NCBI RefSeq assembly: GCF_018873765.1
Contig: NC_057926.1
Location: 53,395,378-53,459,377 of the forward strand
DNA: 64,000 nt
Source: Telopea speciosissima
Lineage: Eukaryota; Streptophyta; Magnoliopsida; Proteales; Proteaceae
Reading direction: 5' to 3'
Part shown: piece after piece, positions 56,180 to 64,000 of the stretch
Numbering within the stretch: position 1 is the first letter of the stretch
Layout of the letters: every line of letters starts with the position of its first letter
Made by a program: the position numbers and the translations under genes
Notes under the pieces: generated by a model
Databases searched by the model: none
Told to the model about the DNA's origin: nothing
The model's input: only the letters and a program-made list of their open reading frames with translations

Positions 56180-56440
56180 TCAACAGCGACCATGGCGGCC
56201 GTCGTGTCCATGGCGGCCGTCATGTCCATGGTGTCCATCGTGGCCATGGTGGCTGTCGTGTCCATGGTGTCCCTCGTGGCCATGGTGGTCGTCTTTTCCA
56301 TGGTGTTCGTCATGGCCGTGGTGGCGATCATGGCCACGTTCGCCGTCATGGTGGTGTTGGTGTGGATGAGGATCACATCATGGCGGGGAAGGACGACGAC
56401 AACGACATGGATTATTGCTGCCACATCTACCACAACCCAT
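56180..56440 (-). pseudogene. Cys/His-rich small protein gene, proximal copy, stopped
   Basis: The start MGCGRCGSNNPCRCRRPSPP matches the intact paralogue at 61,345-61,587. Codon 21 is TGA (56,378-56,380) where the paralogue has a sense codon (CGA). Beyond the stop the same frame continues as HQHHHDGERG and GHDGHH-type repeats to a natural TGA at 56,180-56,182 (86 codons in all). It has two more repeat units than the distal copy, and a short duplication of the 3' end lies just outside (56,151-56,180). A TATA box (TTTATATAAA, 56,546-56,555) is preserved, so it may still be transcribed. Confidence 0.7.
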
Positions 56441-56600
56441 GATGGAGGATATAGTATAGAACTAGAAAATCTCCGTATGAAACTCTCACGAGAAGGATGT
56501 GTGATAGAAAAAGAGGAGTGAAGAGCATATGTAGACTTACATCTCTTTATATAAACCTTGAAAAAACTTTGTTAAATTGGATACAAAACAATATTACCAA

Positions 56601-56720
56601 GTGGTTATGGGTTCAAGTCTGGAAACAACCTCCTTGTGAAAGCAGGGGTAAGATTACGTACACTATGACCCTTCCCAGACCCCACAATGGCGGGAGCCTC
56701 TTGCACTGGGTACACCCTTT
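56601..56720 (+). mobile_element. SINE 3' portion (Au-SINE-like), copy A
   Basis: A tRNA-type B-box-like GGGTTCAAGTC is followed by AAAGCAGGGGTAAGATTACG, TACACTATGACCCTTCCCAG, ACCCCACAATGGCGGGAGCC and TGCACTGGGTACACCCTTT. This is the layout of the widespread plant Au-type SINE. The 5' end and A-box are missing or decayed. Present in both duplication copies. Confidence 0.75.
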
Positions 56721-56989
56721 AGTACCATACCGATGGAGACATTCCTTAATAGTACTGAAATCTATTGTTGTTTAAAATAAATACACTAGAAATCAACATT
56801 TTATTTCACCAAGAAGTATTGATCTCTCTCTTTTTCTATCATTTGCACAAATTGGGATATTTCTTTAGTTTTCTTTTTGCCTTTTTTATTTTTTATTTTT
56901 TATGGGTATGTGACTTCTCAATTCTTTTATCCTTTTCTAATGTATCAATCTTCCTCGGTTAAATTGTGCACGTGGGTTATGTACTTATG

Positions 56990-57190
56990 TTACCCACCAT
57001 CAGAAATAAAACCTATAGTGAATGATATTTTTCATTTGTCGTTCTATTTTAATTCTTGTTCGTTTTCATATGTTCCAAGGGTGATTAATAGTGTAACTGA
57101 CTCCCTGGCAAGAAAAACGTTGTTGGTAATGTGGACAATAGTCTGACCAAATTTCGATCCATGGATTCAGGAGTTATTCAACTTCATCCA
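56990..57190 (+). pseudogene. LINE RNase H remnant, copy A
   Basis: The frame reads PPSEIKPIVNDIFHLSFYFN then CSFSYVPRVINSVTDSLARK, the C-terminal motif (hVPR-x-N-x-V-D-x-LA) of the RNase H domain in plant LINE ORF2. A TGA at 57,144 follows MWTIV and similar reading continues in the LINE style (FDPWIQEL). The upstream part is replaced by unrelated AT-rich sequence. Confidence 0.7.
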
Positions 57191-57879
57191 TGTGTAATTC
57201 AGGTTGTTCTTTATAAAGTTTCTCAATGTTACTACAAAAAAGACAAAAAATTATACACAAACAAAATGACGCACAATAAACAAAGATTTAAAACATTTCT
57301 AGAAGTAAACATAAGATGTTTCACGCTGTGTTGAAAGGATTCATCATGTGTTTCCTTTCTTCTATTTTCTTATATTTTGGTTATAAGAAATATACAATGC
57401 CTATCCATTTATTCACGCATAAACTTTACATTCCATTTAGATTAATTGAATTTGATTACATCTAATTCACAAGGCTCTCATTCGATCACTTTCAATTTGA
57501 AATGTAATTTTTATTTAGTGTACTTGGCTCGAGCTAGATTATCTCCATGTAGTTGTGCGGTGGGAGCAACCGAACCCGGCCGCTTTTCACCGCAATTCAA
57601 ACCAAAACTTGTACCAGTCTTTTGTTTTGGTTTGGGGTTTTATGTAGAGAATAAACCTACCAAAAAAAAAAAGCCAACCGAACCCAATAAAATGCCAAAA
57701 TCGGATTGATAGTGTTAGTCCATTGGAGTGTGTGGAATGTTGTTGTCACTGTTAGCAACATATTTGGTCATAGTGGTGTTGTAGCAGTAGCTACTATTGG
57801 TGGTTTGGAAGAACTGAAATGGTCAAACAGTCACCTACACAGCTATAAGGGTATTTTGGTCATTTGGCAGGGTTACAAG

Positions 57880-58425
57880 TAGGGGTGCAAGTTTGGCCCT
57901 ATCGACCCAAACCAGCCTTGAGCCCGAATAGGGCCTGGGTTGAGATATTTGGCCTTGAGGGGGGGTCAGGGCTGAAAATTTCTGGCCCTGAGTCAGGGTC
58001 GGGTCGAGTTAGGGTTGAGGCTCCGGGCTAAGCTTGGCCTGGTCTGGCCCGACCCTGATTTAAGTTTTACTATAAAATATATGTTGATATAATATATACA
58101 TTATAAACTTTAAATATCACCGCATTTTTTTATATAATATATTATATATGAAGACAATAAGTGATATAGTACATTTTATTATAGTGTTATTTTATGTAAA
58201 ATTGATAATGTTCTCCCCGGTCCATTCCAGCCCATGCATTTCTTTCCCTCTCCCCATGATCAGGGCCAATTAGGGTCAGCCCGGCCCGACCCTGAGGGCG
58301 GGTCAGGGTTGGATTTTTTTAGCCCTGAGTCAGGGTCGGGTTGGGTCTGGGCCTAGCTAAGGGAACTTAGGGTTGGGCTAGGGTTCTATAAAGCCCGGCC
58401 CAACCCGACCTTGTTGCAGCCCTAG
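57880..58425. mobile_element. hAT-type non-autonomous element, 546 bp
   Basis: The ends TAGGGGTGCAAG and the complement of CTTGTTGCAGCCCTA are inverted. Perfect 8-bp duplicates GTTACAAG lie at 57,872-57,879 and 58,426-58,433. The arms are rich in GGGTCGGG / CCCGACCC words. No coding capacity. The element lies between the two duplication copies. Confidence 0.9.
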
Positions 58426-58433
58426 TTACAAGG

Positions 58434-59009
58434 GTACCCGCACTTGAAGAACACCATTTAATAGCATATTAAGTCCTTATATAGTGTTTGGCAAAGGGAC
58501 GAAGCAGCAAGTGAAGGTTTCATACTGTTAAAGTTGTGATTTCATAGGTTCATTCAATGATAGTGACTTTAAGGTCATTTTTTGAAGGCTTAATGAAAAT
58601 TCTGGGTGAAGTGATCCTCATGAAAAATGAAGTTCGTCGAGTCGTGGTTCCAACGCAACTTGTCTCGCATCATTTGAATATTGGACAAGAAAGTTACAGA
58701 TATTTTTGTGTCGATGCGCGAAAACGGAGCAAATCTGAAATAGGCAAAAGTTTATATACTTAGCCAAAATTTTTGGCTTATCTTTAAGTGTTACACTGTA
58801 GACGGACGTTCTCCATTGTTTTGTTAAAACTCCAAAATCTCCTCGAGCGTCGGATCGATATCTTACATCAGATTTGGTTCATTAAAAGAAAAAGAAAGAA
58901 AAAGGAAAAATGAGGAAATAAAGAAAATAACTAATATGTAGTGAAGTGTGATGTTGGACTGACATCACCCCCATTTCTTATGAAGGAAGAGAGTGTGAAA
59001 ATCTCTGGC
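58434..59009. other. spacer between duplication copies
   Basis: No gene is supported. A 68-codon frame at 58,557-58,763 has no recognisable features. Confidence 0.4.
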
Positions 59010-60404
59010 GCGTTATCGCCTGTTAATTATGAGGACAAGAGGAGAGAGTGTCAGAAGGAAAGAGATAGAGACAAAAGATGTTGGCATAGCCTCTGCCATT
59101 AGCTCAAGGATTTTTTTTCCCCACATATCTCAAATTATTGTATTCTATTTCCATTAGATAAATTTGTCTTTATTATTTTTTCTCCTTTTAAGAAAATTCC
59201 TATACGTTATTATGAGTTGATTTTAAATGGAATTAAAATGAAGTAGTAGTTGACCACAAGGCAACTAACTTGTCAATATATAAGTGTTTTCTTTGGTAGG
59301 AAAATGGTATTCAATTTTAAGCTATCTACCAAAAAAATTAATAATAATTTTAAGCTGGCAAAATCCCCCTTTAGTAGAAATATGAAGAATTAATATTTGC
59401 TATAGCGCAATTATTTCAATCACGTGGAACGATGCATGATGTGTTCATTTTGACCATTGGATAGAAAGGGTATGGTTTGAATTAGACATATGTTAGATTT
59501 CAAAACCAAATTGAATCAAATATCTTTCCATGTCCACACGGCCTACAAGTACTCCAAATTCATTGGGCTTCACTTTCCCAAAATCCTTATTCTTTAAAAT
59601 TCTCTATTGCCCCTTGACAAGCTTCGCATAGGAAGAAATTTCATATGTGAGCAAAAGACCTTGGGATCTATCAACTTACAAAATTTCACCACGTTGCAAC
59701 ACTAATATTGGCCTAGAGATTTTACCTATAAACCATTATACTGGGAATCTCACACCGTAACTTTAATTTGATCTGCTCGTGATCAGGAAGAAAAAGAAAA
59801 GAAAGAAATTATTAGAGCCATCTTTCATATCCTGCCTCCATGAGTTTCCAATCTCGACCTGAAGATCAAGCTGTCACCAGAAAGATAAATTTAACCAAAC
59901 AAAAAACAATAATAATAATAATAAGACCAGAAATATAAATGAGCACTAAATTAGAATTCAGAAGCAGCTATTGTTTAGCTTGGCTTCACCCCAACAAATC
60001 CCTCTGGTTTATTGGAACTGATACAGTTTGATGTTTACGCGCCAACATCTAACCCTCCCGTTTCCTTCTATGTCACGTTGTCTGAAAATTATAATTTAAA
60101 ATTGGGCATTATGTTCATAGGGTATCACATTGTATATCTTCGGAATGTGATTCAAAATATATACATGAGGTTTCAAAATATTTATATACCACCTATTGTT
60201 TGCTTTTTTTTGTAAGTTCATGTTGAGTTGGTCCATGAACTGCAAGACCCTAAATTAGTTGCAAAGTAGGGAAAATCAAGTATGAATGAATTGCAAGAAT
60301 TTTACCCTATATCCGCACATGCCCCAATTTTGAATTTAAAACTCCCTTTCTTAAGAGGAGTGACTGAGTGATAATTTCCCACATGGTAAACAGGAACCGT
60401 CATG

Positions 60405-60899
60405 TAAGGGTGTCAAAATCGATCAAAATTGTTTACTGAAATCGAATCGAGCTGTTTAAATTGAAATTGTAAAATCGTTTAATAAATGTTTCGATTTTGA
60501 TTTCAAAATTAAGATCATTTAGTTAAATGATTTAAACCGAATTGAACGATTTAAACCGATAATAAGCCATTTAAGTAATCATTTAAAAACGATTTATATA
60601 TCCGCAGTGAGTTAAGTAATTCATGATTAGAATAATTAATAAACAATTATAACTTATAATTATTAAAATATATAAATAGCTAGAAATTTAACAATAAATA
60701 ATTCAATTCAATGTTAAGTTTATATCAATTTTAAAAATATATACAAAAGAAAAGAAACTGTTTGAATATTGAATAAAAAGGTACAGAAATATAATAAAAT
60801 CATTTAAATTGAAACCGTTTGGTAAACAGTTTGGTTTCAGTTTCTACCGCTAAGTATGTTGAATCAAACCGAATCGAATTGAACCGTTTAACACTCTTA
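60405..60899. mobile_element. hAT-like MITE in duplication copy B
   Basis: Orthologous within the duplication to 53,673-54,167, with the same ends (TAAGGGTGTCAAAATC and CGTTTAACACTCTTA). Confidence 0.72.
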
Positions 60900-61344
60900 A
60901 TGTGATGGTTTACCCATTCATATAACCTACACTTTAGGGATGTCTGCTAATCTTAAAATGCTATATAGAAACCCACAAAAATTTAGATTTCAGCGGAACA
61001 CCAGGGATCTATGTAGAGCTGTTTTTAAAAACCAAAAAAAAAAAAAAAAAAAAAAGGGACAAAAAAGTGATATATAAAACTGAATCAACATAGTATTCCT
61101 TTTATCCCATATATTTTTTTTTTCAGTTTATTGGTACATTTCACACCTTTATTCACCACAAATGTGAGCTAATGTGTTTTCTTTGAGCAGCCAAATGACA
61201 ATATTAATGTAAAACATACACCATTGATGATATGGTAGAACCATTATCAACGACGAAATAATATTCAGTCAAAGAAACACACCACTCTTTATTTACTAAA
61301 ATTATGTGGAGTGGGCACTAAGCCGGCCATTGCAGGAGAGGGAC

Positions 61345-61587
61345 TCAACAGCGACCATGGTGGCCGTCATGTCCATGGTGTCCATCGTGGCCATGGTGGC
61401 CGTCGTGTCCATGGTGTCCCTCGTGGCCATGGTGGCCGTCTTTTCCATGGTGTTCGTCATGGCCGTGGTGGCCATCATGGCCACGTTCGCCGTCATGGTG
61501 GTGTTGGTGTGGAGGAGGATGACATCGTGGCTGGGAAGGACGACGACAACGGCATGGATTATTGCTGCCACATCTACCACAACCCAT
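61345..61587 (-). CDS. small Cys/His-rich protein, GHDGHH repeats, putative metal binder
   Basis: The minus-strand frame encodes 80 residues. The N-terminal MGCGRCGSNNPCRCRR is Cys/Arg-rich and its MGC start fits N-myristoylation with a neighbouring acylation Cys. A Pro/His bridge (HPPPHQHHHDGERG) follows, then about seven imperfect GHDGHH hexapeptides, closing HGRC. The ATG at 61,587 was chosen because it follows a preserved TATA box (61,693-61,702) and a ~75-nt leader. The other five frames over the repeat give Met/Thr/Ala- or Val/Met-rich nonsense. Dense His, Asp and Cys suggest binding of Zn, Ni or Cu, but this is inference; I do not recognise a named family. A tandem paralogue at 56,180-56,440 has a premature stop. 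Confidence 0.6.
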   Translation of the reverse strand: MGCGRCGSNNPCRCRRPSQPRCHPPPHQHHHDGERGHDGHHGHDEHHGKDGHHGHEGHHGHDGHHGHDGHHGHDGHHGRC

Positions 61588-61692
61588 GATGGAGGATATA
61601 GTAGAGAACTAGAAAATCTCCGTATGAAACTCTCACGAGAAGGATGTGTGATAGAAAAAGAGGAGTGAAGAGCATATATAGACTTACATCTC

Positions 61693-61702
61693 TTTATATA
61701 AA
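61693..61702 (-). promoter_or_regulatory. TATA box of the Cys/His-rich gene
   Basis: TTTATATAAA lies about 105 bp upstream of the minus-strand ATG at 61,587 and is identical in the proximal copy at 56,546-56,555. This supports minus-strand transcription of the repeat region. Confidence 0.5.
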
Positions 61703-61747
61703 CCTTGAAAAAACTTTGTTAAATTGGATACAAAACAATATTACCAA

Positions 61748-61868
61748 GTGGTTATGGGTTCGAGTCTAGAAACATCCTCCCTGTGAAAGTAGGGGTAAGA
61801 TTGCGTACACTATGACCCTTCCCAGACCCCACAATGGCGGGAGCCTTTTGCACTGGGTACACCCTTTT
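61748..61868 (+). mobile_element. SINE 3' portion (Au-SINE-like), copy B
   Basis: Same structure as 56,601-56,720, with B-box-like GGGTTCGAGTC and the end TGCACTGGGTACACCCTTTT. It lies just upstream of the Cys/His-rich gene promoter. Confidence 0.75.
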
Positions 61869-62129
61869 AGTACCATACCGATGGACACATTCCTTAATAG
61901 TACTGAAATCTATTGTTGTTTAAAATAAATACGCCAGAAACCAACATTTTATTTCACCAAGAAGTATTAATATCTCTCTTTTTCTATCATTTGCACAAAT
62001 TGGGGTATTTCTTTAGTTTTCTATTTGCCTTTTTATTTTATTTTTTGTGTGTATGTGACTTCTCAATTCTTTTTTCCTTTTCTACTGTATCAATCTTCCT
62101 TGGTTAAATTGTGCACGTGGGTTATGTAC

Positions 62130-62340
62130 TTATGTTACCGACCATCAGAAATAAAACCTATAGTGAATGATATTTTTCATTTGTCGTTCTATTTTAATTC
62201 TTGTTCGTTTTCATATGTTCCAAGGGTGATTAATAGTGTAGTTGACTCCCTGGCAAGAAAAACGTTGCTGGTAATGTGGACAATAGTCTGACCAAATTTT
62301 GATCCATGGATTCAAGAGTTATTCAACTTCATCCATGTGT
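62130..62340 (+). pseudogene. LINE RNase H remnant, copy B
   Basis: The frame IKPIVNDIFHLSFYFN and CSFSYVPRVINSVVDSLARK is closed by TGA after MWTIV, as in copy A. FDPWIQELFNFIHV-like reading continues afterwards. Confidence 0.7.
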
Positions 62341-62979
62341 AATTCACGTTGTTCTTTATAAAGTTTCTCAATGTTACTACAAAAAAGACAAAAAATTATG
62401 CACAAATAAAATGACACACAATAAACAAAGATTTAAAACATTTCTAGAAGTAAACATAAGATGTCTCACGCTGTATTGAAAGGATTCATAATGTGTTTCC
62501 TTTCTTCTATTTTCTTATATTTTGGTTATAAGAAATATACAATTAATGCCTATCCATTTATTCACGCAAAAACTTTACATTCCATTTAGATTAATTGAAT
62601 TTGATTACATCTAATTCACAAGGCTCTCCTTCGATCACTTTCAATTTGAAATGTAATTTTTATTTAGTGTACTTGGCTCGAGCTAGATTATCTTATCTCC
62701 ATGTAGTTGTGCGGTGGGAGCAACCGAACCCGGCCGCTTTTCACCGCAATTCAAACCAAAACTTGTACCAGTGTTTTGTTTTTGTTTGGGGTTTTATGTA
62801 GAGAATAAACCGACCAAAAACGAAAAGCCAACCGAACCCAATAAAATGCCAAAACCGGATCTATAGTAACCTAATATGAAACTGGCACAAATCAGAATAA
62901 GAATTTTGCCATTGATTTCCATATTATATTTATGCGTTCCTCTTGCTGCTAACAGGCGGTTGCAAGACTCCACGCTGTG

Positions 62980-63570
62980 TATGAGGCTTCTCAATTCTGC
63001 TTGCATTATTTAATGCATCAATATTCCTCAGTTAAATTTTTACATTTAAGTTATAATTCTTTTCTGAATTTTCTTCTCTTATAAAAGTCACTTATCTTCG
63101 TCAATAATTTAAAGAGCGTGAAGAGATATGCATGTGCAAAATGGTGCATAATAAATAAAGATTTAAAGATTGAGTTTTCCTCAAGCCACAATGAAGGAGG
63201 AAATTCCTCAATGACAACCATTGATCTTGGATGGGTGTCTGAACCAGAGAAGGGCATTTTGGACTATATAAGTGGGGGGGGGGGGGGGGGAGTTATTGTA
63301 ATGATAGATTTATGGGTGTTTCCTTCAATGTGGGTGGGTGAAAGAAAAAATTTTCAAAAAAATAAACATAGGTTGTTTCTCTCTAGGTTGAATTCATAAT
63401 GTGTGACCTTTTATTTTTTTTCTTTATTTTTTTTCTTTTTAACGTAATAAGAAGTAGATAATGTTTATCCTTTCACTCTGGCGTAGAATTAGCAATTTCG
63501 ATTAATTAAATTTGATCACATCTAATTTTCAAGGTACTTAACTGATGGCTTTCAATCACGACATTGAAGG
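62980..63570 (+). repeat. dispersed repeat R, copy adjoining duplication B
   Basis: CTTCTCAATTCTGCTTGCAT, GCATCAATATTCCTCAGTTA, GCATGTGCAAAATGGTGCAT, AATAAATAAAGATTTAAAG, ATAAACATAGGTTGTTTCTC and GATTAATTAAATTTGATCAC follow the same order as 56,915-57,560 and 62,060-62,710. It is more diverged and contains a G run at 63,274-63,290. Confidence 0.6.
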
Positions 63571-64000
63571 CCTCTCTTTTGTTAAAAACCTAATATTAAG
63601 AGTAATTATTGTCAATAAAATGGAAAAGTGAGAAGTTGTAACCTTCTTTTGATTGTCCCTTTGCTTTATTTCAAAAAAAATTTTTTTAATATAGAAATAA
63701 AAAAATGTGTTTAAAATAATTTGAAAGTAACTTCATTATATTTTTATTAAAAGTTGCACATTTTTGGATTAGGTATGTGGAATGATAGTATATACCCTTA
63801 TTAAAAAAAATTATATTATATTCAAAGGGTCAAAAAGAAAGGTTACAACTTCTTATTGTTATCACCATTACAACAAGATTTTCCCTTAAAAATACAACAA
63901 ATAAGATGTCAAAGAAATTTTAAGGAAAAAGTTTTCCTGGACTATAGGATTGAGCCACTATCCTAGGGTTTTAAAACATCCCCCATTAGACAAAGTTGAT
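63571..64000. other. intergenic, nothing recognised
   Basis: AT-rich end of window with no supported feature. Confidence 0.4.

Larger units (their letters stand above)
52214..57712 (+). repeat. segmental duplication, proximal copy (A)
   Basis: From TGTTATCGTCTGTTAATTAT to ATGCCAAAATCGGAT it is collinear and highly similar to 59,010-62,868 in direct orientation. The main length difference (about 1.6 kb) is a Pack-MULE at 54,344-55,875. It contains a hAT-like MITE, the stop-bearing Cys/His-rich gene copy, a SINE tail and a LINE remnant. Confidence 0.92.
59010..62868 (+). repeat. segmental duplication, distal copy (B)
   Basis: Direct repeat of 52,214-57,712 without the Pack-MULE. Divergence is a few percent by eye, with small indels. 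It carries the intact Cys/His-rich gene, the MITE, the SINE tail and the LINE remnant in the same order. Confidence 0.92.

Noticed and set aside
56112-56521. Plus-strand frames of 85-134 codons rich in Val/Met/Ala or Pro/Ser/Trp over the repeat region
   Set aside because: They are out-of-phase readings of the GHDGHH-coding repeats; the minus-strand Cys/His frame has the TATA box and sensible head sequence. The same applies at 61,306-61,668.
1-64000. CRISPR arrays, bacterial-type operons, tRNA or rRNA genes, endogenous virus sequence
   Set aside because: None seen; the direct repeats are explained by duplications, LTRs and microsatellites, and the only tRNA-like words are the SINE B-box and the TRIM primer site.

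Overview
The window is nuclear DNA of a flowering plant, most likely a eudicot. It has AT-rich intergenic space, GT-AG introns, an R2R3-MYB of the eudicot flavonoid-repressor type, a plant U-box/ARM E3 ligase, a plant-only DUF4228/PADRE gene, and many plant transposons (Mutator-like, hAT-like, LINE, TRIM and SINE). The species cannot be named from the sequence. I saw no rRNA, tRNA, CRISPR or organellar genes.

Layout. 1-1.67 kb: intergenic with MITEs. 1,674-12,850: an 11.2-kb Mutator-like element (MULE) with ~0.5-kb terminal inverted repeats and a perfect 10-bp target duplication, inserted inside an older ~240-bp MITE. It carries a broken mudrA-type transposase gene, a captured receptor-like-protein fragment, a nested 1.44-kb Pack-MULE holding an open ribosomal protein eL29 copy, and an unrecognised gene facing the transposase. 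12.9-30 kb: gene-free and rich in short inverted-repeat elements, with a 5'-truncated LINE inside a MITE, a LINE with an inverted 5' part, a 447-bp TRIM and LTR-like remnants. 30.2-31.3 kb: a three-exon R2R3-MYB repressor. 33-36.8 kb: LTR remnant and hAT-like MITEs. 36.9-39.3 kb: a four-exon U-box ARM E3 ligase with an upstream ORF overlapping its start. 39.3-47.5 kb: intergenic. 47.5-50.9 kb: a two-exon DUF4228 gene with a repeat-filled 2.6-kb intron. 52.2-57.7 and 59.0-62.9 kb: a direct segmental duplication. Each copy carries a small minus-strand gene for a Cys/His-rich protein (open in the distal copy, stopped at codon 21 in the proximal copy), a SINE tail and a LINE RNase H remnant. The proximal copy also has a Pack-MULE carrying pieces of an LRR-extensin-like gene and a fatty-acid elongase gene; the distal copy preserves the empty site.

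The host genes (MYB repressor, U-box ligase, DUF4228 protein, Cys/His-rich protein) show no shared pathway. The strongest theme is nested transposition and gene capture. At least three insertions can be proved from the window itself by target duplications plus an intact paralogous site or flanking halves.
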